Assembly: GCA_030068075.1 (NCBI GenBank)
Contig: CM057843.1
Span: 42,539,832 to 42,603,831, forward strand
Direction of reading: 5' to 3'
DNA from: Paguma larvata
Lineage: Eukaryota; Chordata; Mammalia; Carnivora; Viverridae
DNA length: 64,000 nt
This document shows positions 1 through 38,319 of this stretch, one piece after another. Under the pieces are notes generated by a model, which was given only the letters and a program-made list of their open reading frames with translations, had not been told where the DNA came from and searched no databases. The stretch's first letter is position 1, and each line of letters begins with the position of its first letter. A program made the position numbers and the translations under genes.

Positions 1-220
1 CTTTATTTTTTTTTAATTTTGTTTATTTTTGAGAGAGAGAGAGAGAGCGTGCATGTGCATGGGGGAGGGGCAGAGAGAGAGGGAGACACAGAATCCGAAG
101 CAGACTCCAGGCTCTGAGCTGTCAACACAGAACCCAACTCAGGACTCAAACTCATGAACTGTGAGGTCATGACCTGAGCCCCGAAGTCAGAAACTTAACC
201 GACTGAGCCACCCAGATGCC
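1..220 (-). repeat. CAN-SINE (feline), antisense
   Basis: Reads from a T-rich tail through GA-rich sequence to the tRNA-like head ending GAGCCACCCAGATGCC. It lies in STAT3 intron 14 and is cut by the window edge or nearly complete. Confidence 0.9.
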
Positions 221-334
221 CTGTGATATTTGCATTTTAAACGGAACATATATTATGTCTATAGTTAGGAAAAAGATAGTGTTTTAAAAATGAATTGGAA
301 TTGTGTTTCCGAGAATTCACTGAGAAGTCTTACT

Positions 335-975
335 GAAAATAAGGATGCCATATTGCTAGTGGCAGTATAAATTGTCACTTCAGAAAACGATTGGACGTTA
401 TAAAAACTGAACGTACTCTATAAACCAGTAGTGCCACTCCCAGGATTTAACAGTAGAGGAATCTTTGCGCATGTGCGCCAGGGGACATACACAAAATGTC
501 ACAGTAGCAGCCTGATTGTAAGCCCCAAATATAACCCAGATCCCGTCACCGCTAGAGTGGATGAAGGATTTGTAGTAGAGTCATATGATGGAATACTCTA
601 GAGCTGTGAAGATGAACAACCAGCAGATTCATACAACCACATAGATGCAAAAAGCGAGTCACTAAAGAATAACAGGGTATGATTTGTGTAAGGTTCACAG
701 ACATCTAAAACTGAACAATGCATACATTATTTAGAGAGATAAATATGGTGAAACCATAAAGGAAAGCTGGGAAGCGGTAAACCCAAAAGACAAAATTGTG
801 GCTATATCTGAGGGAGGAGGGACCAGGGGTGGGCACCCTGAGAATCTCCGTGGTGATGGTGCTGGTCTTTTCCTTAAACTGGGTGGTGGGTACAGGTGTT
901 CATCGTTTTGAGTTTCTATGTGCCTTGCCGGTTTTGTCAATAACCTGTTGGGTCTAGAATATTGTAATAAAACCA
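335..975 (+). repeat. Old L1 3'-end fragment
   Basis: Degraded similarity to the 3' part of ancient mammalian L1: a region around ATGGAATACTC and a late A-rich end near 970. STAT3 intron 14. Assigned by eye. Confidence 0.5.
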
Positions 976-1168
976 GGAAAAGATGAGGTTGAAGGTCATA
1001 GCACTGAGGAGGGCATGTGCTCGTGTTGTGCCCTGGCAGCATGTCCGCGGCCTCCCAGTGGGTCACCCTTCTTGGTGCGGTGAGGCTGTGGCATTCACTC
1101 TCCTCAGCTTTGGCGGTTGGTACCCAAGGCCATTCTTGCTGAGGGGGACAGTGCCCTTCTCGTTGTAG

Positions 1169-8840
<7,672 letters not shown>

Positions 8841-9615
8841 GGAGCGGCGGGCTGAGGCTGCAGACGGAGATGACGGAGGCACCTACCTGTGTCGCGCCAC
8901 CCTTTAGACAGCCGACCCCCAGATCGTCTGAAACTCCTCTAACTCTGTGCTTCCAGATTTTGTTTTGTTCTGCTTCGTTTTTTTAATCTTCAACTCCTGC
9001 TACCTTTGAGCAACCTGGGCACTTTTCACGATAGAGAAGCCAGGGAACATGGGTGATACGCTTTGACCTAAGCGCAAATAAGAACGTGTTCTCGGAGGCC
9101 GCGCTCAGGGGGTGCGGAAGGGGTGGCAAGAGGGGGAAAAAGGAAACCTTCTTGTCTCTTCTTGCTCCCCCGCCCTCCTTTCTCAGCAGCCTGCGTTGTT
9201 AGACAAGTGCCTCCCTGTGCCCGCACAGCCCTCCGCCTGCTCCCGCGAGTGGCCGCCGCCGGCCGCCTGTAGCTGCGCTACCGCTGGCATTGCACTTTTA
9301 ACCTTGCTAACATCCAAATAGAAGATAGGACTTTCCCAGCCCCTAGGTTTCTTTTTAAACTAAAAAAAAAAAAAAAAAAAAATCAAGGGCAAGAAACCCA
9401 CACTGTATCGGCATAGCCTTTTCTGTATTTAAGAAAACTCAGTCGGTCGCCTTCTTGGTGCTTTAGGCATTTCAGCTTTCTTCAGGCTGCTAATTTATAG
9501 ACATCCAGAAATGGGCTTCAGATCCAGCTCTTAAAAGACATCTGAAGTCGTGACTTGGCCTTTGGTTTTGAAATAGGAAGGTTGAGGGACAACCTAAACA
9601 TTCTAGACTTTTTTT

Positions 9616-9621
9616 AATAAA
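9616..9621 (+). terminator. STAT3: Possible proximal STAT3 poly(A) signal
   Basis: An exact AATAAA about 0.78 kb after the stop, within a T-rich stretch and with T-rich sequence following. Use would give a much shorter 3' UTR. No transcript evidence is available. Confidence 0.35.
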
Positions 9622-10874
9622 CAAAGTTTTTATTTCCCCCTTTAATGTGTCGGCCTGTTAGTAGGTAAGGCTGCGCAGAGGAGCGCTTACAGCCTGTCCC
9701 CCGTCTGCCTGGACTTGTGCTCCTGTCCCAGAGCCTGGGTCGTTCCTGTGGGTGCCTTATAAGGAATGGGATGATCCTTCCTTCCTCCCTGTCCACCTGA
9801 CACCCTCCTCCCCCAACCCTTGTCTATGGCTCCTTCTGGTGTCTAAAGCCTCCCTTGTCCTCTTTGCTTTCGGAATCCTGGAATAAGAAGGTGAGAGTTA
9901 GAGATCGAACGCGACTCAGACTGTGGGGCCCCGGCCAAGCGTCTAGTTGAGCTCAGGGAATACGGTTCTTATCCCGGTTTCTTGGTGGTTTCCCGAGGCA
10001 CCTGTAATCACTTCACGTGGTTAACCCAGGGGCAGAGGCTTACTGGTAAACTCGAAGTCTGTCCCTCGTGTGAGGGAGTGCACACCTCGACCTCCCCCCA
10101 GCGCTGGTGACCGTCTCCTCCCCTGTGAGGCCCCACGGATGAGGGAGAACAGCTCCCATTTACTGTGCATCTCGAAACACTTCATGGGCTCTGATATTTG
10201 GGCCACCCCCACAGCCCCGCCCGGAGCCAGAGGTCCGACGAGCCTGGGTGGCCCCAGACCACCTTCTCTCAGCTGGCCCGAGTTTCTGTGGCGTGCTATT
10301 TGTTTCAGCCACACTCGCCAGTTTCAGAATTAAGGGGACGAGGCCCTTCTCTCCAAGACAAACAGGTTGCGCCTGGCCATCCCTGTCGTCCTGCCTAGAA
10401 ACAGTTGGGAGGTAGTACAGAGCTCTCCAGCGACACTCTTCAGTTTATAATAAGCTTAACTCAGAAACTGAGAGGAGCTTTAGATCAGAGGCACCTGGGG
10501 CGAGGATCCAGGCTTCTCTGAGGCAGATGTTGTAAAGTTCACGGCTTTGAGGTAGCATGTATATCCGGTTTTAACTCTGATTGTAGCAAAAGTTCTGAGA
10601 GGAGCCGAAACTTGTTCTGGCCCCTCCCTAAAAGAATGGAGCCCTCCAGGACCTGCCCGCTTTCTCTCCACTGTCTCCCCCTGCCCGGCCCCAGCCCAGC
10701 CGAGGGGTTCCCATAGATGGCTCGCCCTGCCGGCACAGTGGTTTGTATGCCGCCGTCCCGGTCACTGCATCAAATTCCAATGTATACTTCATAGTGTAAA
10801 AATTTATATTATTGTGGATTTTTGGTTTGTTTTTGTTTTGTTTTGTATATTGCTGTATCTACTTTAACTTCAGA

Positions 10875-10880
10875 AATAAA
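10875..10880 (+). terminator. STAT3: STAT3 main poly(A) signal
   Basis: AATAAA preceded by a T/G-rich upstream element and followed about 15 nt later by TGTCTG, a GU-type downstream element. Its position matches the end of the human STAT3 mRNA as I recall it. Cleavage is expected near 10890-10896. Confidence 0.8.
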
Positions 10881-10896
10881 AGTTATATAGGAACTG

Positions 10897-12167
10897 TCTG
10901 AGGGCGTGGCAGCTCTGCCGCCGGCTGCTGGCGATTCCCCTCCCCCTGCCTGGGTTCGAGGGGGCCTCGCACCCAGGGGAGCCTGCTCCCAGGTTGCCCC
11001 TGCTCCCAGGCTGCTCACCTTAGCCCACGCCTGGGCGCTGAGCCGCCCCCATCCCACCTGAGCCAGCAGCCTCCAGGTAAAAGGGTAACCAGAGGAGCCA
11101 GGTCTGTACTCTTTCCGCACAAAGATGGGGGGAAGCCTCCCTGCTCCTTCTTCCTTCCCGTCCCCCCCCCCCCACTACTCAGGCCTTTGCAAGCTGCACC
11201 AACCTGTCTGGGGTCAGATAAGCTACCTAAGGGGGCATGGGGGTGTAGATACTCCCACCCCACCCAAAGCCTCCCCTCCACAGTTGCTCTATTATCACTT
11301 TCTCTTCAGTTCTCTCAACGGGGATGAACGTAAACACTTAACTGGCTGCCTCGCAGCCGGCAGCCGGTGGTGATAATTCGCAGACATCAACGCGCCCACT
11401 CGGCTGTCTCCCCGCCCCCTCCCCTCATGCCGAGTGCCATGGAGACCGCGCGCCGCTGGGTGAGATACCAGCCGCCTCCCCCTGCAGAGATGGAAGGGGA
11501 GATTAGCGGCTGCTTTCCCTGCCTCCCCACCCCCGCCAGCCCCCGCGCTGGGCCCCTGCGCCTCCTTGGGGCAGGCTGCAAACCCCTCTTCCCTTGCTTT
11601 GAGCTCTGAAGAAACCTCACAAGCAGGTCCTGGCTCCCCAGCCCGCTCCTCCAAGGGCCCCAGTGACCTCCCCTGGACCGGCAGCAGGTCGGTGCCCGGG
11701 CGTCCAAATGCGGAGACCGTCCTCCTCGTCCAGCTTCCCTCCCTCCCAGTCGCGGGTTGGCCGGTTGAAAAACGCTGGTGGCAGCGGGATGGTGCCACCT
11801 GCTGGTGTCTGGGAAGAGGCCGGGGGAGGAGGGGTCACGCTGAGGCTCTCTGCTGCCCCTGGCACTGGCCTGGCCCTCAGCCAAGGGCTTCAGGATTGCT
11901 TATAGCAGCAGCTGATAAGGCGAGCCCGGAGCACAGGTCTTGGCCCCGCCCCAGAATTCCTGCCCCACCTTTCCCCAGCGCAGCAAAGCTTTCCAGGGGT
12001 GGCGGGGGGGCCCCCCTCCTTAACACACGGAAAAGGGAGCAGGGTTGTAGCTTCAGATACAGGGTCGGCATCAGCCACACGGGAGGGAAGGAACGAAACG
12101 ACTCCGCCTCCAGTGACCAACCCCCCACATACTACCCAGGGCTGCCCAAGCAGGAGCCACACCAGCA
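10897..12167. other. STAT3-STAT5A convergent intergenic spacer
   Basis: About 1.27 kb between two converging poly(A) sites. It is GC-rich, has no SINE or LINE that I recognise, and contains a C run at 11162-11173 and a CTCF-like motif at 11791-11805. Long open frames here have no recognisable protein content and look like GC-rich chance frames. Confidence 0.6.
11791..11805 (-). promoter_or_regulatory. CTCF-like motif between STAT3 and STAT5A
   Basis: On the minus strand the bases read CCAGCAGGTGGCACC, which fits the degenerate CTCF core CCASYAGRKGGCRSY at all 15 positions. It sits between the 3' ends of the two genes. Motif match only; occupancy is inferred. Confidence 0.5.
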
Positions 12168-13411
12168 AATTTATGAAAAAAATACTTTATTCCAAAATAC
12201 TGTTTACACAAATGTGTGGCCTATGTACAAAGTACACAAGAATCCCTCTTCTCGTCACCACCTTCCTTCAGAGCTGTTTAAACCTGGGACTCCCGACCTT
12301 CCGCCACCTTCCGCCACCGGCTGCCCCAGAGGAAGGAGCGGTGAGGTTGGGAGCAAGGCCCTCTCAGACCTGGGCATTCCACAACTGTGATGAGGCCGGT
12401 TCCAGGGGTACCTCTCGGCAGAGGCAGAGATCAGTTTTTACCCCTCACTCTAGACTCCACAGGCAGGCAGCGTGCGGCTGGTCTGCGGCTGTCTCTCGCT
12501 GCAGGTTTTTTCCAAGAGGGGAGGGGACCCACCCTGCCAAGTCCCTGGCCCCCTGTTGACCGCTCATGTCCTAGACGGGTCCCTGCCCCTCTCCCACCTC
12601 TCCTGCGAGCAAGGTTGCAGAGAGTCGGGGAAAGAAGGCTGGGGCCGGGTGGATGGGAGGGGATGGCGGTTGAAAAGAGATAGCAGGACCGGGCGACAGC
12701 ACCACAGATGTGAAGCCCAAGTCCCCTGGCTGGATGCCAGGAGGCTAAGAAGCTACACACTCAGAGCAGCTCTGAAAGACCCAACTCAAATGACCCATCT
12801 GCGCTGTGTGCCGGCCGTGGTCTAGAAAAGCTCTCCATTCACAAAAAATCTCGAGTCCATATTCATTACATAAAGTATAAAATATTACTCAAAATTGAAC
12901 CCCAGCCTCCCGAGGGAAAGAATCAACAGACCAACACACGTGCGTGAGAACAGATGCACATACAGAAACGCGTACGCGCCCAACCGGGAGGCAAAGCTTC
13001 TAACTCAGGAGCAAAACTTAAGCTTAGAGACGTTACCTGTCTCCGTGCCCCTTGAATAATTTCATTCAAACAGCTGCGAGGCAGGAAAGGTCCCCGACGG
13101 GGAATAGGTTTGCCTGCATTGAACAGAGAAAGTGGAGCCCCATCCACAACAGAGACAGGCCCAGCGGGCTCTTGGGATGCCTTGATCTGAAGAGAAAGGC
13201 GGTGGCTGCGGCCGCAACCACATACCCGGGAGGGCAGAGGCAAGGCCGGCACGCCTCGTGCGTACCTGTGCGCGTGCACACACACACGTGCGCACGTGAA
13301 AGTGTGCTGCCAGCAGAGGCATCGAGATGCACAGCAATACTAACATCACAATTAATATGAGCCCTTCACACTGAGCATTGTTTCCAAAGAGGAGCGGGGG
13401 AATCCAGATAT
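12168..13411 (-). other. STAT5A: STAT5A 3' UTR
   Basis: About 1.24 kb after the TGA. It includes an AT-rich patch near 12840-12900 and a short alternating CA/GT stretch near 13260-13300. No transposon is evident. The end is inferred from the poly(A) signal. Confidence 0.75.
12186..12191 (-). terminator. STAT5A: STAT5A poly(A) signal
   Basis: TTTATT on the plus strand is AATAAA in the STAT5A direction. It is followed by a T run and then a GU-rich stretch (TTGCTGGTGTGG), so cleavage is expected near 12168. Confidence 0.75.
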
Positions 13412-32751
<19,340 letters not shown>

Positions 32752-33279
32752 GGCCGTTCACCTAGGGCGAGCGGAGGGCTGCAGAGGCGGCTCGGCCACA
32801 GAGGCGAGGGCCGGGCCTGCCTCTGGCCCTGCCATGCCCACCCATCCCTGGACCGCGGTCAGGCCCGGCCCCTCCCCTCCCACAGACAAGCTTTCCTGTG
32901 CGGGAAGAAGAACGGTGAGGAGGGGAAGGCCGCTCTGCCCTCCAACGAGGAACCCGCGGAGGCTTGGGGAGGGGCTCTCGAAAGTCAGGTGCCCTCCCCC
33001 TCTTCCTCTCCCCTCGCCCCACCGGGGCTTCCCCAGAGGGGGACAGCTAGAAAACTGAAAGAGAAACTTGACGCGGAGGCCCACGGGCCCTCTGGGGAGA
33101 ACTGCCAGAACCCCCCCCTCCCCTGCCTCGAACCCCGAGTCCCCATTTCTGGGCGGGAGGGCTGTGTATCATTCCAGACCAAAGTTAGGGCCACCGCACC
33201 GACGGCTCCCACTGAACGGCTCGGGGCCCGCGGGCACGTGGGTGGGGTGGTACAGAAGGGAGGGCTAGGGAGAGAGCAC

Positions 33280-34010
33280 GCCGCCTCTTCGGCTGAGCCC
33301 CCACCCCGGCCGGGCCCCACGGTCTCCCACCCGCCAGCGCGACAGCGCCCCCTGCCCCCTGCGGGCGGGAGCGGCGCCCACCCTCGGCCCCCTCCCTCGG
33401 TCCGCGTCCCGCGCGTCCCGCGTCCGCGCCCGCGCCAAAGCTCCCTCTCGGTCCCGGACCGCGGTTCCCGCGCCCCGGCCGGCCGTCGGGCTCCGGGGCC
33501 GGGGTCGCGGGGGCCGGGGCGGGAGTCGAGTGTCCCGTCTCCGCGTGCGCAGCTCGGGACGCGCTGCCGGGCCACCCACCTGGTGGCGCCGAGCCGTCCG
33601 GCGGCGGCGGGGCCGGCTGTCAGCCCCGCGGCTCTCGCTCGCGGCCCGGGCTCCCGGCGGCGGCGGCGGCGGCGGCTGTTACTACAGGAAGGAGCAGAGA
33701 GCAGCGATTTCCTCCTCGAAGGTCAGCTGCCTCCGATAGACCATACACAGCGCGCGAGCTCTCGCCAACACCCCTCCCAGCCTCTGTCGCTCCCTCGCTG
33801 CCTCCGCCCTCGGTCGCTGGCTCCCCCGCGAGTGCGCAGCGGCGGCCGCGGCCGGGCCCCTGAAGGCGAGGCTGGGCGGCGCCGCGCCTGGGGGCTGCCC
33901 CGACGGCGGGGTCCCCCGGGAGTCCCAGGCAGCCCTCGCCGACGGGCCCCGGACCGGCGGGCAGCAGGCTCTGGAGTGGCGGGGGCTGGGGGTGGGAGTG
34001 CCGGGAAACC
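33280..34010 (-). promoter_or_regulatory. STAT5A: STAT5A CpG-island promoter
   Basis: Dense CpG and GC-box content around the predicted first exon, with no TATA box evident. A CTCF-type 3' core (AGGGGGCGCT, minus strand) lies near 33339-33348 within the island. The STAT5A start sites are expected here. Confidence 0.65.
33580..33735 (-). other. STAT5A: STAT5A non-coding first exon (predicted)
   Basis: On the minus strand a GTGGGT donor follows CACCAG at 33580. Upstream is a GC-rich leader with a GCC-repeat stretch (33656-33675) typical of this kind of 5' UTR. The donor is a reasonable call; the transcription start is not determined and could lie tens of bases either way. Confidence 0.5.
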
Positions 34011-34309
34011 CCGGGCTCTGGAAATCCCAAACCAGGGCCTCAGTTTTCTCACCTGTAAAAAGGGAGGAGGGAAGGACTGGACTAGCTGGAGATGCCTTCC
34101 AGCTCTGCGTTTGTCATCTTTTGAGACGCTAGATGAAAATGTGGGTGTGCGTGTGTACGTGTGTTCATGTGGGTTGGGGACACAGCTTTTGTGACCTCAG
34201 CGGCAAAGCCAGCCGTAGGGAGGGGAAAGACTGGGGATTCCAGAGAAGGCAGCTCACCACCAGGGCCCTGCCCTCCCCTCCTTCCATTACTCCCACCACC
34301 CTGCACTCG

Positions 34310-34450
34310 CCCCTGCAGTGGAAACAGGAAAGAACCTTGGCAGTCATATGTTTCGAACCCCTCCCCAAAATTTCGCAGATAAGAAATGGAAGTCCAGAGA
34401 GGGGAAGGGGCTTGCCCAGGATCACACAGTGGGCATATGGCCTAGTTGGC
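34310..34450 (+). repeat. MER5A/MIR-like fragment
   Basis: CAGATAAGAAATGGAAGTCC and CAGGATCACACAGTG resemble old DNA-transposon or MIR relics. Confidence 0.4.
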
Positions 34451-34898
34451 AGACCAGGATCCCTAAATGATCCTGGTCCTCGGCTCACCCAGCCCAGCCA
34501 CATCTGAGGCTGGTCCTACCTTCAGAAAAGTCCCCAGAGGGCTGTCTTGAATCCTCACAATCTCACAACTGCCTGTAGGCCTTGCCAGAGCAGGGAACGG
34601 CCTCCCTGAGCCTTGCCTGGGTCACAGCCCCCTCCCCGAGAGCCCCTGCAGAGTTGGGCAAGGCTGGACTGGAAGCCTTCCATCGCCTTTGCCCAGCTTT
34701 CCTCTCCTCTGGGCCTCCCCTCTGCCTGGCAGTGGCATTGGCAGCACAAAGGGAGGGCCCAGCTGGGCCAAGACCATGTGTCCCGGAGGGAATCATTCTC
34801 ATCTATCTCCCTCCCTCCCTCCGCCTTCCTGAATCTGCCCTTTTCTCTCCATTCCCTCCTCCCCCACTCCTCCCCCTTCTTGCCCCTCAGTAGCCGCA

Positions 34899-34934
34899 CC
34901 CCCCCCGCCCCCCCCCCCCCCCGCCCCCGGCCCC
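34899..34934. repeat. C-rich run (G-rich on minus strand)
   Basis: A 36-base stretch of almost pure C broken by single G bases. The minus strand could form a G-quadruplex and the plus strand an i-motif. It is 1.2 kb upstream of STAT5A exon 1. Confidence 0.7.
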
Positions 34935-35154
34935 TTTCATTCTTTTTACTTCAGGGAAAAAGGGAAAAAGCCAAGTTTCGAGCTGCAGAAACTGGGATGT
35001 CTGGGTTTCACACACATGTTTCCGTGTGTGGCTGCAGCCTCTTAGTCTCATGGAGGAGGAAGCACAGGGCCTCTCCCTCGCTTCTTCCCTCACTCCGGGC
35101 GATTCATTTGGCAGAGGAGGGCCAGACACACAGAGCTAGGAGGCCACCTGGAAT

Positions 35155-35285
35155 GAGAGTCAAGTGTCAGAGCTGGAAAGACCTGTAAAGATGATTTTAC
35201 AAATGGGGGAACAGAGGCTAGAGAGAGGAAGTGACTTGGTCAGTGTCACACAATCTGTTAGGGGCAGAGCCAAACCTTCGGCTAC
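35155..35285 (+). repeat. MER5A-like fragment
   Basis: GAGCTGGAAAGACCTGTAAA, TTTTACAAATGGGGGAACAG and GTGTCACACAATC follow the MER5A pattern in order. Confidence 0.5.
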
Positions 35286-37054
35286 ACAGAGGGTGGGCCC
35301 ACCTTGGCAGCTGTGCCCTCCAGCCTCTCGCTTCCAGCAGATGGGTAGGCCAGTTGTTGGGAGGAGATTCCTTGACTTCCAGGTCCCTTGAGCCACATCT
35401 GGAGGGCCGAGGACCGCCCTTGCCACGTACCCACTTCTAGGCATCTGGAGAAGGTGCTATGGGGGTGCCAACTCCAGAGCGGGCGCTCTGCCTGCCCACT
35501 TCCAGCCAGCTCCCCAGGGCCCGCAGGCGCCTGCTGCTCTAGCCGGCAGCTGCCCCCACCAAACATCTGGCTAGATTGGGCTGGGCTGGAAGGAGGGTGG
35601 TCCTGGGTCCTAAAAAACTAGGACTGAGGTGCCAGTGAGCAAAACTGGAAGGTTGGTGCCCCGGCACCTTCTGTGAGCTCACATGCTGTTCCCCCACCTC
35701 CTGTTCGGTGGCTGCGCTGTCCCCCTCCCTGCTGACTCCCCCTATTTGGCCTCTGCCCCTGAGGCCCTGAATCCCAGTGTCTTGCACTGCATGTTGCCTC
35801 CTCTTGCTTTTTGATTCTCCTTCTTTTGATTCTTTCTCTCTAGGTCTCTGTTTTCTGTCTGGTTCTCTGACTCTGTCTAGGTTTCTCTCCATTTCCTTGT
35901 GCCTCTGTCCTCCCTTTGCGATGCAGTGGGGGAGGAGGAGGAGCTTTGGAGCTTTCCCAGGATGGGCAAAGGCCACCCAAGGGAGCGAAGGAGGGAAGGG
36001 TGTCAAAGTTGGGTTGGGGGCAGAGGTGATTGTGGTCGTGGCTCCGGATAACACAACTACCCGGAAATGTCAAATTTGGGGTTTCTTTTTGCTTTCAATC
36101 CTCTGCTTTGGTCTCTGCTATTTCCCACCACAAAGCACCCTAGTGGTTTTGGGGGCCCAGACTATAGAGGAGAAAACTGAGGCCTCTGGGATGGGGTTCA
36201 GGAAGATCAGAAACTTTCTAGGGTCTGGGCTGAGTTGGGATCCCAGGCTGGCCTCCGCTAATGGCCCTCCTTCCCAATTCCAAGATGTCGCATTACATGG
36301 GCAGTGAGGAAGGATTTTAAAAAACACGCGGGAATACATTCCCCAAAAGAAGACTGACCATAAAATATTATTGGGAATAATAATCCCTAGCTTAGTTTGT
36401 AGTTCGCACACCATGCGTACAGCATGAACTGAATCATGGCACATTAGTGTACAAACATCGTTGTCCTGACCCTTGCAACAACCTTGAAGTTAGGCAGAGT
36501 CACATTCATCCCCTTTCATTAGTCCAGAAAGGAGAGCTGTCCACAGCCGTCTGGCCAGTAAGCGTACAGCTGGCACCGGGGTCCAAGTAGCCCAGCCCCG
36601 CAGACGGGTCTCAGTATAGCCTTCCTCGACTTCCCCCAACCCCAGCATATACCCATAGAGGGACGATGTCTCCTTCGGTTAGCCCATCACTGTTCTGTGG
36701 CCCGGAGTATGGCACATCCGTCTCCACACCAGTCCGTGGCCCTCTGCTGACCTGTGCATTATACGAAGATGGGTTTGAGTTTATGCAGGAAGGGAAGAAT
36801 CATCCCGAGTCCCGTTTCTAGCCTGTCCTTGGAAACGAGGTTAGCCCAGAAGGCTGAGCTCTTGCCCCCTTCCCTGGGGAGAACAGACTGAGGTCACCTT
36901 GACCTAACCGTCCCTGGGGGTGGAGGGAGGTGGTACAGAGATGTCTTTGTTTCCTCTGCTTCAAGTCCCTTCTTCAAGGAGAGTTCCCCGTCGTGAGGGA
37001 GCCAGAGGGGAGGCAGGGTGGGGGTGAAGAGCCTTCCCAAGAAAGCTGGAGGCA

Positions 37055-37063
37055 TTCCAGGAA
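37055..37063. promoter_or_regulatory. Candidate STAT5 site TTCCAGGAA
   Basis: An exact palindromic TTCCnGGAA, the preferred STAT5 site. A relaxed TTC-n4-GAA lies 21 bases before it (37034-37043), and CCAGCAGAGGGAG, a partial CTCF match, follows at 37075-37087. The motif is seen; function is inferred. Confidence 0.4.
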
Positions 37064-37493
37064 GTATCTCTGTGCCAGCAGAGGGAGAGAGCTGAAGCCC
37101 TCGGGCTTCCCCCCACCTTGCCTCTGCTGGGATTATCTGCTTCCTCTCCAGTCTCACCCCCTAAAGCTCCTGGAAGGGGGGAAGGCACAGGCCCATGCTC
37201 AGGATATACCGCACCCCCAAGACCACTGCCCCTGCCTCTCCAGTCTCCCTATCCTGGTACCTCCCTAAAGGAATGCTGTCCCCATTCTCATCCCTGAAGA
37301 CAGAGCAGGATGCAGGGTGAGTAATTCCGTGTGAATCTGGGGGAGAGGAAAGAGGTGCTGGGTCCCGGGCAAAGCCTGTCTTCCCTTCCTGCCTCTGTCC
37401 CTTGTCCTCTGCCACTCTTCAGGGAAGTCAGTTTACCGTGAAGTTACCTGAGAACACAAGGCCATCCTGCCTGAGGCACAGCAACTCTGCTGT

Positions 37494-37502
37494 TTCTGAG
37501 AA
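37494..37502. promoter_or_regulatory. Candidate GAS motif TTCTGAGAA
   Basis: An exact TTCnnnGAA about 430 bases from the ideal site at 37055. Motif evidence only; such motifs occur by chance about once in 4 kb. Confidence 0.25.
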
Positions 37503-38319
37503 TAGGGGCGGGAGGGGTTCAGGACGGACAGGGCGGGTGGGAGGGAAAGCCTGTCCAGCTGCCCGATCCACCTGCCCCGGGGAGAGCCACCTGTGGGACA
37601 AGAAGGGGGGGGGGTGCAAGGTCTGTGCTTAGCACCCATTTCCTCCCCAGTCAGGAGAACAGGATGGAGCCCAGCCTTTGCTGTTCCTTCTCACTCCACG
37701 GATAGGTCCTGGAGCCCTGGAGCCTGGGGGGGATGGGGGGTGGTGGAGAGAGGAGAGGTGGGCACAGAGCCGGGCCCCCAAGTGGGACCGCCAGCTGTCT
37801 TGAGCAGCCCTGGCTGGCATCTGGCTCTCATCCTCTTCCACGAAGACCACCAGGTCTCATTTCTCCTCCTTCCGTACCAACAAGAAGTCTCCTGCGCCTT
37901 AGCCAGCCCAGTAGCCGACCTCAAGCCCTCCGAGGGATGTGTGGGAGAGGACTCCTTCCCTGCTACCCCCACCGCTTGGCCCCTTTCCTTAGTTATGACT
38001 AGAGGGGCTTCCTTTCTCCCTGGCCCTGGTTCTCGTTGTTCCCTGGTGTATTATGTCACAAACCTTCCCACACATCTTCACGGCCGACCCCCCTGCTCCC
38101 AGCCTCCGAAATTGGCTCCCAAATGATGTCGAGGTCCATGCTCCATCCCCTTCTCGCTGGCTGCTGGCCTGCTCTTCTTTTGCTGCTGAGATCCACCCTA
38201 CACAGGGGCCTTCCCTTTACTCCTGCTGCAGTCATGCGGTCCCCCCCCACCCCCCGCCCCCTTGCACTGGCCTCTCTCACAACAAGCTTTTGCACCCTCC
38301 ATTCCACCTGGAGAAAAAT

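Larger units (their letters stand above)
8841..10895 (+). other. STAT3: STAT3 3' UTR
   Basis: About 2.05 kb from the stop to the predicted cleavage site. It contains an A run at 9361-9382 and an internal AATAAA at 9616-9621 that could serve as a proximal poly(A) signal. A T/G-rich stretch at 10823-10850 lies just before the main signal. The end is inferred from the signal, not from transcripts. Confidence 0.8.

Noticed and set aside
1..1168. STAT3 exon 14
   Set aside because: No sequence encoding the residues before Ala428 appears; this stretch is a SINE, an old L1 and unique intron.
11566..12390. 274-codon plus-strand frame between STAT3 and STAT5A
   Set aside because: No recognisable domain, runs into the STAT5A 3' UTR and poly(A) signal, and frames of similar length occur on the other strand.
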